DNA of 35,317 bases from Candidatus Zixiibacteriota bacterium (GCA_900498245.1 LS998015.1:1891687-1927003), one strand, 5' to 3'; counted from the stretch's first letter, positions 8,262-16,571 are shown. A program made the numbers and translations. Notes: generated from the letters alone by a model not told the origin.

Positions 8262-8789
8262 CTATTGTTTTTTCGCCAGACCCAATATGATCCCCAGCGC
8301 CAGCGACCATATCGCTGCCAATCCTATCTGAAATTCTTTCGGCAGACTGAACGTTATCGTATGCGCCGGTATCCAGAACCAGATCAAGGTCCACCATGCC
8401 TTCTTTAGCCCTTCCATATTCCATTCCCATAATATTAAATTATCTTCGAGGCGATGAAAAAACATCATTTGCGGCCCGAAAAAAAAATTTGTCATGACAG
8501 ATACCGCAAAGCCGAATCCCACACCCGCGACCATGAATGAGGGCAGCAGATTATGCTCCAGAAGAGCCCGGGTGAAGCCTGTCATTCCTGTAAAACCATA
8601 TTTAATGACAATCCCCAAAATGGCCCATGCTAATATCTTGGCCGCAAGTTGGATCTGATTACAGGGCAGAGCCGGCCTTTTTCTCTTTAAACTAAAGGAA
8701 ATTACTTCGCCCAGAGTCCCGAGAATTGCAAATTGAATAGCCGCCGATAAAAGCGGATTTCCCACCACCCAAGTCACATAAGATGTCAT
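8262..8789 (-). CDS. Mpv17/PMP22-like small membrane protein
   Basis: The 175-residue protein has about four membrane segments. Several features align by eye with the eukaryotic Mpv17/PMP22 family: an N-terminal NPLLSAAIQFAILGTLGEVI segment, a central FGP...FHRLED (family GP..H.WY..L) and a C-terminal WIPAHTITFSLPKEFQIGL...WSLALG (family WP..N..NF..VP...R......W...LS). Mpv17 proteins are channels or membrane homeostasis factors of mitochondria and peroxisomes; bacterial relatives are little studied. The start codon lacks a strong Shine-Dalgarno site. It is first in a two-gene transcript with the ICMT-like gene. The family link is tentative; a plain conserved membrane protein is the fallback. 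Confidence 0.55.
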   Translation of the reverse strand: MTSYVTWVVGNPLLSAAIQFAILGTLGEVISFSLKRKRPALPCNQIQLAAKILAWAILGIVIKYGFTGMTGFTRALLEHNLLPSFMVAGVGFGFAVSVMTNFFFGPQMMFFHRLEDNLILWEWNMEGLKKAWWTLIWFWIPAHTITFSLPKEFQIGLAAIWSLALGIILGLAKKQ

Positions 8790-8821
8790 AAAAACCCCGT
8801 TAATCGGTTAATAACCTGTCC

Positions 8822-8850
8822 ATTTTAGAATGAATTAAGCCTATAGACAA
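8822..8850 (-). promoter_or_regulatory. Promoter of the Mpv17-like/ICMT pair
   Basis: On the minus strand: TTGTCT (8845-8850), 17-nt spacer, TAAAAT (8822-8827), 33 nt before the start codon. Confidence 0.55.
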
Positions 8851-8909
8851 TATTAAAATAATTTTGGAACCATGTAATATTTCATTGGTAGAAACGAAAT
8901 TGAAGTTAG

Positions 8910-8937
8910 TTGACTTTCGTTCAAATTTTTGTATTTT
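8910..8937 (+). promoter_or_regulatory. Promoter of the ABC/Gld operon
   Basis: TTGACT (8910-8915), 16-nt spacer, TATTTT (8932-8937). It gives a leader of only about 27 nt before the ATG at 8971, which has no clear Shine-Dalgarno site. The same hexamers, with 17-nt spacing, precede tdh at 24088-24116. Confidence 0.5.
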
Positions 8938-8970
8938 GTGCGGCTAAATAGGCAAAATTTTTAGATTATT

Positions 8971-9909
8971 ATGATATCCGTCCGGAATCTGGTAAAATAT
9001 TACGGTCCGACCTTGGCTGTTAATAATGTTTCCTTTGAAATTGCCAAAGGGACCGTGGTTGGCTTTCTCGGACCAAACGGGGCCGGCAAGAGCACCACGG
9101 TTCGCATTATTACCTGCTATTTGTCCCCCACGTCCGGATCTGTTCAAGTTGAAAATCATGATGCTTTGACCGATTCTCTGCAAGTCCGGAAATTAATCGG
9201 CTATCTACCTGAAAACGCCCCGCTCTATTTGGATATGAACGTCGTTGATTATCTAAAATTTATTCAGAAGATGCGGGCCGCCGAAATTTCCCAGAATGGT
9301 CTTCGCATTAAAACCGTCATAGAAAGATGCGGCTTGGGCGATGTCCTTTATAAAAATATTGGAGAACTTTCCAAGGGATATCGTCAGAGGGTCGGCTTGG
9401 CTCAGGCCCTTGTCCATAATCCTGAAATCTTAATTTTAGATGAACCGACGGCCGGCTTGGATCCCAATCAGATCATCGAGATTCGCAACCTTATCAGGGA
9501 ATTGGGAAAAGAAAAAACCATTATACTTTGTTCGCATATTCTTCCCGAGGTTGAAGCGACCTGCAACCGGGTGTTGATTATAAACGAAGGTAAAATCGTT
9601 GCCGATGGCACCCCCGAGGAATTGCAGGCTTCATTTGAGGGCAAGGCGCGGATATCAATTCAAGTCAAAAATAACATTGGCCCATTCAATGACCAGTTGT
9701 CTCGCCTGCCGGGCGTGGATCGTATCATAGGCACCCGCCATCTGAACGACAATTTGGCGGAACTTGAAATAGAAGCGGATAAAGGCACGGACCCCAGGGA
9801 GGCCATTTTCAATCTGTGTAAATCGACCGATTCCATCCTTCTGGAAATGAAGCGGGAGGAAATATCTCTGGAGGATGTCTTCCGCAAACTAACCGGGAGG
9901 GAGGAGTGA
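8971..9909 (+). CDS. ABC transporter ATPase (GldA-like)
   Basis: ATP-hydrolysing subunit of an ABC exporter or mechanochemical complex at the inner membrane. The 312 residues show Walker A GPNGAGKST (34-42), Q-loop region YLPENAPLY (about 79-87), signature LSKGYRQRV (133-141), Walker B ILILDEPTAGLDP (153-165) and a switch His in CSHILPE. The C-terminal 90 residues are the extension seen in the CcmA/NatA/GldA group. It is followed at once by a permease, a GldG-like protein and a DUF4340 protein. In Flavobacterium the GldA/GldF/GldG set is needed for gliding; outside Bacteroidetes the same set occurs in non-gliders with unknown cargo. The gene symbol is therefore left blank. Confidence 0.9.
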   Translation: MISVRNLVKYYGPTLAVNNVSFEIAKGTVVGFLGPNGAGKSTTVRIITCYLSPTSGSVQVENHDALTDSLQVRKLIGYLPENAPLYLDMNVVDYLKFIQKMRAAEISQNGLRIKTVIERCGLGDVLYKNIGELSKGYRQRVGLAQALVHNPEILILDEPTAGLDPNQIIEIRNLIRELGKEKTIILCSHILPEVEATCNRVLIINEGKIVADGTPEELQASFEGKARISIQVKNNIGPFNDQLSRLPGVDRIIGTRHLNDNLAELEIEADKGTDPREAIFNLCKSTDSILLEMKREEISLEDVFRKLTGREE

Positions 9910-9910
9910 T

Positions 9911-10621
9911 ATGCAGCAAGTGATTGCTCTTGCCCGGAAGGAATTTCGCTCCTATTTCGATTCCCCGGTGGCCTATGTTGTCATAACCCTCTTTCTCCTG
10001 ATTGCCGGATGGCAGTTTTCAACCTCGCTTTTTCTAAGCAATTCCCCGGATCTCCGAACCCTTTTCAGTATTGTCCGTTTCATCCTCCTATTCTTCATTC
10101 CGGCGGTTTCGATGCGCCTTATTTCGGAGGAGAAGAGGTTGGGTACAATTGAAATATTGTTGACCCTGCCGGTGAAAGAATGGCAATTGGTGCTGGGAAA
10201 ATATCTGGCCGCCTATCTTCTTATAATAATAACCTTATTGCTGACCCTGGTTCATTATATCACCATATCGATTCTGGGCCAGCCCGATCTGGGCGCCACG
10301 CTGGGCGGTTATTTGGGATTAATTTTGATTGTTGGCGTATATCTCTCCATCGGCATCTTTACTTCGTCTTTGAGTCAGAATCAAATTGTCGCCTTTATTG
10401 TCTCTTTCGTCATTATATTCGCCCTGTTTTTATTGGACAAGGTCGTGATATTCTTCCCCGGATTTATGGCCACCATATTGGAATACTTATCCATTGATTA
10501 TCATTTCAATAATATCGCTCGGGGAGTCATCGACAGCCGGGATATTATTTATTATCTCTCCCTCATCTTCTTCTTTCTGTTTTTGACCGTCCAGACCATT
10601 GAAAGCAGGAAATGGAAATGA
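9911..10621 (+). CDS. ABC transporter permease (GldF-like)
   Basis: The 236-residue membrane protein has six hydrophobic segments and a start typical of the ABC-2 permease family (ALARKEFRSYFDSPVAYVV). It carries the conserved RLISEEKRLGTIEILLTLPV stretch between the second and third segments, a hallmark of the GldF/NosY type. ATG 9911 is one base after the ATPase stop and is preceded by a GGAGG-rich sequence. Its stop overlaps the next gene in an ATGA. It forms the membrane channel partner of the ATPase at 8971. Confidence 0.88.
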   Translation: MQQVIALARKEFRSYFDSPVAYVVITLFLLIAGWQFSTSLFLSNSPDLRTLFSIVRFILLFFIPAVSMRLISEEKRLGTIEILLTLPVKEWQLVLGKYLAAYLLIIITLLLTLVHYITISILGQPDLGATLGGYLGLILIVGVYLSIGIFTSSLSQNQIVAFIVSFVIIFALFLLDKVVIFFPGFMATILEYLSIDYHFNNIARGVIDSRDIIYYLSLIFFFLFLTVQTIESRKWK

Positions 10622-12219
10622 AACTATTCGCCTCAAAAGTCATAAAAACCAAATCCAGCGCCGGCGTCCTGATACTTATAATTGCGGCTATCTTGCTTGT
10701 GATTAATCTGATTTCGATTAACCTCTTCTCGCGGGTTGACCTGACAGATAACAAAATCTATTCACTTTCCCAGACTTCCAAAGATCTTGTGGGCGGCTTG
10801 ACCGATCGCTTGAACATCAAAGTATTTTTTACCGATGACTTGCCGGCCCCCCACAATAATGATGCCCGCTATTTGAAAGACCTGCTCGATGACTACAAGG
10901 CCTATTCGCACGGCTACCTCCACTACGAGTTTATTGATCCGGTCAAGGCCGATCGCGAAAAGGAAGTGCAGGGATACCGGATACCGCCCCTGCAGTTCAA
11001 TGTCTTTCGCAACGACAAAACCGAATTTATTAAAGGATACAAGGGGCTTGTTCTTCTTTACGGGGATAAACAGGAAGTTCTTCCCTTTATTGAAAATACC
11101 GATAATCTAGAATATGATCTTTCCAGCGCCATCAAAAGACTCATCTCGAAGGAAATGCCGTCTATCGCTTTCACTTCCGGTCACGAGGAACCGAGTCTTT
11201 CCAAGGGCCTGCAGTGGGCGTACCAGATGCTCCAAAAGGAATATAAGGTCCAATTCCTGGATTTGAAAAATCAGAAATCGATTCCCCAGGATATAAATGT
11301 CCTTTTCATAATTTCGCCCAAACAACCCTTCTCGGAATATGAAAAATACCTTGTCGACCAGTACCTCATGCGCGGCGGCCGTGTTGTTTTTCTGGTTGAC
11401 AGATTTAATATCGATCTCAATCAGGCCATTGCCACTCCCATCAATACCGGTCTGGATTCTCTCATGATCAATTATGGCTTCGGTATCAAAGACAGTCTTG
11501 CCATTGATGCTCAATGCAATATGATTCCGGTCATCCGACAGATGGGCCAGTACCAGATGCAGAGCATCGTGAAATATCCCTTCTTCATCGCTATTTCGGA
11601 TTTCAATCCTAAAATCACGATTGTTAAGGATTTCAAATCGCTGGGGATGGCCTTCATCAGTCCCATAGATATTTCCATGCCGGTTCCGTCTGATGAAAGA
11701 CGCGAGATTCTTTTTTCCTCCTCGGAACACTCCGGTCTTGTCGGTTACCCGGCGGATATCACCCCGGAAAGAAAATTTCAGGCCGAGGACTTTAATCGCT
11801 CAACTCTGCCGCTCGGAGTCGTCATCAGCGGCACCCTGCATAGCTTTTTTGAAAATCGTTCCATCCCCCCTTATCAGGGGACCGATACCATAAATACCTC
11901 CCGTCCGCCCGAACCGGTATATTCTACCTCCGACGGACGCATAATCGCCATTGGCAACGGTACTTTCATCGATGACGATAATCGGAGCAATCAGACCGGC
12001 TTCGCCCTCCTTCTTAATATGGCCGACTGGATGACGCAGGATAAGGGACTGATTGCCATCCGCTCCAAACAGGTCGGGTCGCGAATACTTGAAGAAACCT
12101 CAGATAGTACCAAGACAATCGTCAAATACATCAATATGTTTGCCATGCCTTTTGCCGTCATTTTATTCGGTCTGATCAGGTGGCAATTCAAGCGGGCACG
12201 GAGGCGGAAGGTTCTCTAA
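10618..12219 (+). CDS. GldG-like ABC-associated membrane protein
   Basis: The 533-residue protein is anchored at both ends: a transmembrane segment at about residues 15-36 and another about 20 residues before the C-terminus. The large middle part should face the periplasm and matches the GldG/ABC_transp_aux plan, with DLTDNKIYSLSQTSKDL after the first membrane segment, a long alpha/beta region, and VVFLVDRFNID in the middle. An ATG lies six bases upstream at 10612, but AGGA (10607-10610) is 7 nt from 10618, and 10618-10621 is an ATGA overlap with the permease stop, so I use 10618. It probably forms a complex with the permease and ATPase. Confidence 0.87.
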   Translation: MKLFASKVIKTKSSAGVLILIIAAILLVINLISINLFSRVDLTDNKIYSLSQTSKDLVGGLTDRLNIKVFFTDDLPAPHNNDARYLKDLLDDYKAYSHGYLHYEFIDPVKADREKEVQGYRIPPLQFNVFRNDKTEFIKGYKGLVLLYGDKQEVLPFIENTDNLEYDLSSAIKRLISKEMPSIAFTSGHEEPSLSKGLQWAYQMLQKEYKVQFLDLKNQKSIPQDINVLFIISPKQPFSEYEKYLVDQYLMRGGRVVFLVDRFNIDLNQAIATPINTGLDSLMINYGFGIKDSLAIDAQCNMIPVIRQMGQYQMQSIVKYPFFIAISDFNPKITIVKDFKSLGMAFISPIDISMPVPSDERREILFSSSEHSGLVGYPADITPERKFQAEDFNRSTLPLGVVISGTLHSFFENRSIPPYQGTDTINTSRPPEPVYSTSDGRIIAIGNGTFIDDDNRSNQTGFALLLNMADWMTQDKGLIAIRSKQVGSRILEETSDSTKTIVKYINMFAMPFAVILFGLIRWQFKRARRRKVL

Positions 12220-13145
12220 TGAAAAGAATAATCATTCCCGCCATCTTTCTTCTGGTCATTATCGCGGTCTGGCTCACCCATAGCCGCATGGAATCAAAAA
12301 GTATTGCGCCCAAAGAATCTGCAAATTTTCTGAAAATCGACCCCGCTCAAATCAATCATATTGTGATTAATTCTGTTGATGATACTCTGGATTTTCGGCT
12401 GATCGACGGCAAATGGATCCTTGAAGGCAACCCGCCCCGTTTGACCGACAGCAATGCCGTCGAAACCATGATCGCCGCCGCCGGGGAAATGAAAGTCGGC
12501 AATATTATTTCGGAAAACCCCGAGCGCCAAAAAGATTTTCTGGTCGACAGCGCTACGGGTAATTTAATACAATTCTATAATAATGATCAACTTCTGGCAT
12601 CTATCTTCATCGGCAAGATGTCACCTGATTTCGCCCATACGTACGTCCGCAAGCCGGATTCAAAAGAAGTCTATCTCGCCGACGGATTAATTACCTATAT
12701 TTTCAATCGTAAACATAACCAATGGTTGAACCGCACCATTGTCGCGCTTAACCCGGACAGCGTCGAAGCGGTTGAATTTGATTATGGCGACAGGGCCTAC
12801 CATATCGATAAATCTTCATCCCAGTGGTATGCTGCCAAAAAGCCGTACCGCGATTCACTTCAAGCCGATTCCCTGAAAGTAAAAAACTTCCTGATGCAAA
12901 TATGCCATTTGAAAGCAACCGATTTCATCAGTATAGCCGACTCCGGTCTGGTCCATTTTGATCCCCCCGATTTGACCATTCATATAAATATGAATAACGG
13001 ACAGTCCCAAACCATTGAATTCGCGCCGATCGGCGATAAATCTCCTCGGGCTTATTGTCGTATCCCCGGATTTGCCGACACTTATGTGATTCCGCCGGCG
13101 CTCTACGATAATTTCCGCAGAGAATTTTCATCATTTTTGCCGTAA
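12219..13145 (+). CDS. DUF4340 membrane-anchored protein
   Basis: The 308-residue protein has one N-terminal membrane anchor (about residues 4-20) and a periplasmic region built of repeated small beta domains. It shows DUF4340-like motifs: FRLIDGKWILEGNPPRLTDS followed by a VETMIAA helix, IFIGKMSPD...TYVRKPDSKEVYLAD, and a second unit around VEFDYGDRAYHIDKSSSQW. DUF4340 genes are regularly found directly after GldG-type genes. GGAAGG at 12206-12211 fixes the ATG at 12219, whose A is shared with the GldG stop (TAATG); an upstream GTG at 12180 is unlikely. The biochemical role is unknown. Confidence 0.85.
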   Translation: MKRIIIPAIFLLVIIAVWLTHSRMESKSIAPKESANFLKIDPAQINHIVINSVDDTLDFRLIDGKWILEGNPPRLTDSNAVETMIAAAGEMKVGNIISENPERQKDFLVDSATGNLIQFYNNDQLLASIFIGKMSPDFAHTYVRKPDSKEVYLADGLITYIFNRKHNQWLNRTIVALNPDSVEAVEFDYGDRAYHIDKSSSQWYAAKKPYRDSLQADSLKVKNFLMQICHLKATDFISIADSGLVHFDPPDLTIHINMNNGQSQTIEFAPIGDKSPRAYCRIPGFADTYVIPPALYDNFRREFSSFLP

Positions 13146-13164
13146 CTTTATATCTTCTTTTATA

Positions 13165-13193
13165 TTGACCGCCCTTTGGCGTTGCGCTATAAT
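13165..13193 (+). promoter_or_regulatory. Strong sigma-70-type promoter of the GYD gene
   Basis: TTGACC (13165-13170), 17-nt spacer, TATAAT (13188-13193, perfect). It gives a leader of about 27 nt and separates this transcription unit from the Gld operon. Confidence 0.82.
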
Positions 13194-13226
13194 TTTATAT
13201 AACTCATTTGGAGAGGAGGAACGGTT

Positions 13227-13511
13227 GTGGCGACTTTTATCATGGCTATGACTATCAATCCCAATGCCAAAAAAATGCACGCGGATTTATCCCAACAGGT
13301 TAACAACTCTTTTGAAGTCTTCGCCCTCAATAACATAAAATTATCCAGTCTCTATGCCACCTTGGGCCGCTATGACTATCTGGCGATATTCGAGACCGCC
13401 GATCAGGCCGTTGCTTTTCGGACGGCGTCGATGATCAACAGCAAAGGAATTCTGGAGACCGAAACCTGGCCGGTGATACCATACGATGAATTCTCAAAAT
13501 TGATTCTTTGA
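13227..13511 (+). CDS. GYD domain protein
   Basis: The 94-residue protein matches the small GYD family: an N-terminal beta strand (FIMAMTINP), a helix, then the name motif LGRYDYLAIFETADQAVAF and a C-terminal strand (GILETETWPVIP). This is a ferredoxin-like fold related to dimeric alpha/beta barrels. No enzymatic role is established for the family. The GTG start at 13227 is set by GAGGAGGA (13213-13220), 6 nt upstream. The gene has the best promoter in the window and is followed after 37 nt by the CC-domain/winged-helix gene, so the two may act together, perhaps as ligand sensor and regulator (inference). Confidence 0.8.
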   Translation: MATFIMAMTINPNAKKMHADLSQQVNNSFEVFALNNIKLSSLYATLGRYDYLAIFETADQAVAFRTASMINSKGILETETWPVIPYDEFSKLIL

Positions 13512-13548
13512 CCAATTTTACCGCCAGGTCCCGCTGACCGCAAACTGG

Positions 13549-14049
13549 TTGCGCCGAGTGAAATTGAAAGAGAAATATATTCTGGCCAATTGCTGTCAAC
13601 CGGCCGAAGATGACTTGATCACCGGTTACTACAGCCACGACAATTTTATCAAAGTTCACAGATCCGACTGCCCCAATCTGGCGAAAGCAGAGACCTCAAG
13701 ACTGGTGTCGCTCGACTGGCCGGATATTATTCAAAATGATGAATTTATCCCCGGTGACGACTACTCATCTCTCGACGAGATTGACTTTGACATTCTGGCG
13801 CATCATTATAGAATGGGGATCGATTACTCTCTGGCGGTGGCGGCGCTCCTAAATCTCGACGATAAAACGGTCTTTGAGCGTCATCGCAAATTGCGCCAAA
13901 TGTCGCTTCTGGAACGGGTGGAGCCAGTCATGGTGCAGTACCGCAAGAATATTGTCAAGAACAAGTGGATCAAGCACCGCAATCATACTTATTATGATCT
14001 AACCGATAAGGGCCGCGATTATCTGAAATATCACGACCATAACTCGTAG
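13549..14049 (+). CDS. RelA/SpoT-type CC zinc-finger domain fused to a winged helix
   Basis: The 166-residue protein has two parts. Residues 10-45 read ANCCQPAEDDLITGYYS then VHRSDCPNL. The pattern Cys15-Cys16...His37...Cys41 is that of the zinc-finger/conserved-cysteine domain near the C-terminus of long RelA/SpoT proteins. Residues about 73-160 look like a winged helix (DILAHHYRMGIDYSLAVAALL, then KLRQMSLLERVE, then HTYYDLTDKGRDYL), recalling DUF2250/MarR-like domains. There is no synthetase, hydrolase, TGS or ACT domain. The start is unclear: TTG 13549, GTG 13558 or TTG 13564 all lack a good Shine-Dalgarno site, and the frame is open back to 13504 without an ATG. A likely DNA-binding regulator paired with the GYD gene. 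Confidence 0.68.
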   Translation: MRRVKLKEKYILANCCQPAEDDLITGYYSHDNFIKVHRSDCPNLAKAETSRLVSLDWPDIIQNDEFIPGDDYSSLDEIDFDILAHHYRMGIDYSLAVAALLNLDDKTVFERHRKLRQMSLLERVEPVMVQYRKNIVKNKWIKHRNHTYYDLTDKGRDYLKYHDHNS

Positions 14050-14088
14050 GGGCGACCCTCGCGGCCACTCGTCCAGCTGCCGGGAACT

Positions 14089-15351
14089 CTAAATCACCCC
14101 GTACTTCTTCCCTATCTTAGTGAACGCGTCCAGCGCCCGGTCGAGATGCTCCCGCGTGTGGGCCGCCGATATCTGCACCCGAATACGGGAATTGCCGCGC
14201 GGCACCACCGGATAGAAAAATCCGACCACATAAATCCCTTCTTCATACAACTCCCTCGGGATTTTCTGCGCCAGTTCGACGTCGTTGTTGAATTTGCGGA
14301 ACAAAATCGGCACGATTGGATGAGTGCCTTCGATTATATCGAATCCCCGTTTAGTTATTTCTTCCCTGAAATACCGCGTGTTTTCCATTAACCGTTCCCG
14401 TAAATCGCTGGTTTTGTCGAGAAGGTCGAAAGCGGCGATTCCGGCCGCCACCAGCGCCGGCGGCAGGGTGTTGGAAAATATGTAGGGACGGGATTTCTGT
14501 CTTAATAACTCGATCACTTCTTTACGGCCGGTGGTGAATCCGCCCGAGGCTCCTCCCAGCGCTTTACCCAGGGTCGATGTAATAATCTCCACCCGACCCA
14601 GAACCCCGCAATGCTCCACCGCGCCCCGTCCGGTCTTTCCCAGAATACCGGTGGCGTGGGAATCATCGACCATCACCATCGCGCAATAATAATTCGACAG
14701 GTCGACAATTTCGACCAGTTTGGCGATATCGCCGTCCATCGAGAAAACCCCGTCGGTGACAATGATAATATTTCTGACCGGAGTCGGTTCTTTATCGAGG
14801 CCGGTTCCTTCCCAGACATCGGTCCCTTCGCGCACCCGTTTGAGGGTCCGCTCCAGCGATTGCATATCGCCGTGATCATAGATATACCGTTTGGCCTTGC
14901 AGAGACGGATCCCGTCGATGATACTGGCGTGATTAAGCGAATCGGTGATAATAGCATCCTCCGGCCCGAGAAGCGATTCGAACAGTCCGCCGTTGGCGTC
15001 GAAACAGGAGGAATAAAGAATGGTGTCTTCGGTACGATAAAAATCGGTAATCTTTTTTTCCAGCGTTTTGTGGAGGTCCTGCGTGCCGCAGATAAAGCGG
15101 ACCGACGATAGCCCGAATCCGTATTTATCGAGCGCTTCGTGGGCGGCCCGGATTAGATCGGGATGGTTGGCGAGTCCCAGATAATTGTTGGCGCAAAAAT
15201 TTATCACTTCGCGCGGCTCGGAATTGACCGGATAGGTGACCCGGATATCCGGTTTCTGGTCGGTCAGGATAATCCGCTCGTCTTTGTAGAGCCCGGCTTC
15301 CCTGATTTTGGAGACTTCCTGGCTCAGATCGAATTTGACTCTGGCATACAT
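14089..15351 (-). CDS. kbl: Glycine C-acetyltransferase (2-amino-3-ketobutyrate CoA ligase), copy 1
   Basis: PLP enzyme of the alpha-oxoamine synthase family that cleaves 2-amino-3-ketobutyrate with CoA to glycine and acetyl-CoA, or the reverse. In 420 residues: VINFCANNYLGLANHP, SSCFDANGGLFE, DSLNHASIIDGIRL, VDDSHATGILGKTGRG, and the PLP lysine Lys263 in STLGKALGGASGG, followed by SRPYIFSNTLPPALVAA as in E. coli Kbl. AAGGAGG lies 5 nt before the ATG at 15351; an in-frame ATG 24 bases further upstream lacks one. It is a single-gene unit with no adjacent threonine dehydrogenase. A second copy, alike along its whole length, lies in the operon at 19672-20919. Confidence 0.9.
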   Translation of the reverse strand: MYARVKFDLSQEVSKIREAGLYKDERIILTDQKPDIRVTYPVNSEPREVINFCANNYLGLANHPDLIRAAHEALDKYGFGLSSVRFICGTQDLHKTLEKKITDFYRTEDTILYSSCFDANGGLFESLLGPEDAIITDSLNHASIIDGIRLCKAKRYIYDHGDMQSLERTLKRVREGTDVWEGTGLDKEPTPVRNIIIVTDGVFSMDGDIAKLVEIVDLSNYYCAMVMVDDSHATGILGKTGRGAVEHCGVLGRVEIITSTLGKALGGASGGFTTGRKEVIELLRQKSRPYIFSNTLPPALVAAGIAAFDLLDKTSDLRERLMENTRYFREEITKRGFDIIEGTHPIVPILFRKFNNDVELAQKIPRELYEEGIYVVGFFYPVVPRGNSRIRVQISAAHTREHLDRALDAFTKIGKKYGVI

Positions 15352-15434
15352 AACAACCTCCTTAATACCGGACAAATTTACGTCATTTTTTCCGATATCA
15401 AAAGAATATTTTCCTTTCCGATCCCCGCGGCACC

Positions 15435-15480
15435 CGTAGGTGCGGATCTATGCGTCCGGCCTTTTTTTATCGGCCGATGC
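15435..15480. repeat. Palindromic module of the GTAGG type
   Basis: Begins GTAGGTGCGGATC, then ...GCGTCCGGCC, a T run and a closing GGCC hairpin. It resembles the modules at 16059-16120 and 16481-16542. Further small hairpins follow, for example CCGGACA-AGAA-TGTCCGG at about 15530-15547. Confidence 0.55.
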
Positions 15481-15721
15481 AAATTCCCCCAAAGGTGGGG
15501 CGGGCATTCCTGCCCTCCGCCAGGGAGCCGGACAAGAATGTCCGGCCCACCTATTGTTTGTCCCTGTGCCCGGTCTGCCCCTTGGGTGCCACCCCCAAAC
15601 TCTGGGACGGGCGGCGCGGCTATTCGGGGTTTGGGGGTGTTTTCCCGCGCCATCAAACGTCTTTCTGCCGCCCACCGTAAGCGGTGGGGTACCCGTTGCG
15701 GAGCAAGAAGATAGCTTTTCA

Positions 15722-16022
15722 TAAATGGAAATGAAGCCAATCGATTTTTGGGTGTAAGTAATTGATCGGTATATGGATACTGGAGATTTGGCTTCGCTTT
15801 TCTGATACAAAGGGGGGCCCCATTTTTTGCATCTTTTCTCTTATCCGATTGAACGGAAGAAGATTACGGCAATCTTTTGGCGCAAATTTATTCTTTAATA
15901 GGCGAGCGTGAAAACCGATCGGCTTCTGATAAAATATTGACATATTTATAGACCTCTCTGTACCTATTGGCCCTTTTAACCGAAGCACATCGAAATGATA
16001 TCGAAATTGCACCGTGCTGAAA
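15722..16022 (-). repeat. Dispersed repeat of about 300 bp, copy A
   Basis: The right part (15875-16022) recurs almost unchanged as a direct copy at 16298-16445. The whole unit recurs, inverted and more diverged, at about 17870-18170. Shared blocks include GGGCCAATAGGTACAG, AACCGATCGG and TTTGTATCAGAAA (reading the minus strand here). A one-base length difference after the last block breaks any shared reading frame, so the similarity is at DNA level. Confidence 0.8.
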
Positions 16023-16058
16023 TAATGTGTGCAGCAGATATCCTATCTGCCCGAGCCA

Positions 16059-16120
16059 TTGTAGGGGCGGACCGGCGTGTCCGCCCTTTTCCCGGGTCGA
16101 CACGCAGGTCGACCCCTACA
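16059..16120. repeat. Palindromic module, copy 1
   Basis: An imperfect 60-bp inverted repeat with ends TGTAGGGG and CCCCTACA and two internal hairpin arms (GGCGGAC...GTCCGCC and GGTCGAC...GTCGACC). Confidence 0.8.
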
Positions 16121-16230
16121 TTTGCAGTTCCGCAGGGTCTTGGGTCCCATTTTATGGGGGCGTGACCCTGCAGTCGAATGAAGTCGAGGATTTTGAATCG
16201 TACAAGCGCGGGGTCACATGCTGTCCTAAG

Positions 16231-16298
16231 GCCGGACCAAGACCCCGCGGAGCTGTGTGAGGTTATGTCCGCCCACCCCAAGGGGTGGGTTACCCGGT
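16231..16298. repeat. 68-bp module, copy 1
   Basis: Matches 16572-16639 with few differences. It contains the hairpin CCCACCCCAAGGGGTGGG followed by TTACCCGG. A relative with CCCACC...GGTGGGGTACCCG lies at about 15670-15700. Confidence 0.8.
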
Positions 16299-16542
16299 TT
16301 TGGCGCAAATTTATGCTTTAATAGGCGAGCGTGAAAACCGATCGGCTTCTGATAATATATTGACATATTTATAGACCTCTCTGTACCTATTGGCTCTTTT
16401 AACCGAGGCACATCGAAATGATATCGAAATTGCACCGTGCTGAAATAATGTGTTCGACAGATATCCTATCTGCCTGAGCTGTTGTAGGGGGGACCGGCGT
16501 GTCCGCCCTTTTCCCGGGTCGACACACAGGTCGACCCCTACA
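16298..16542 (-). repeat. Dispersed repeat copy B plus palindromic module
   Basis: A direct repeat of 15875-16120 at an offset of about 423 bases. It differs by roughly a dozen or so substitutions and one indel over 245 bases. It includes the repeat's right half and the adjoining palindrome, and its left side is cut short and joined to a CCCACC...GGTGGG module, so the two spread or were duplicated together. Confidence 0.88.
16481..16542. repeat. Palindromic module, copy 2
   Basis: The same 60-bp inverted-repeat module as at 16059-16120, with TGTAGGGG and CCCCTACA ends. It forms the right edge of repeat copy B. Confidence 0.8.
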
Positions 16543-16571
16543 ATATGTGCGCGGCAGACTTTAGTCTGCCC

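Noticed and set aside
15370-15405. Bacteroidetes-type promoter (TTTG...TAAATTTG) upstream of kbl copy 1
   Set aside because: The pattern is short and AT-rich, spacing is one base off, and other promoters here are sigma-70-like. A TTGATA-15-TAAATT reading is equally weak.
15719-16012. Protein-like open frame in repeat copy A, with relatives in copies B and C
   Set aside because: No start signal, and an indel after the VSE segment breaks the frame between copies while DNA similarity continues. Better explained as repeat DNA.
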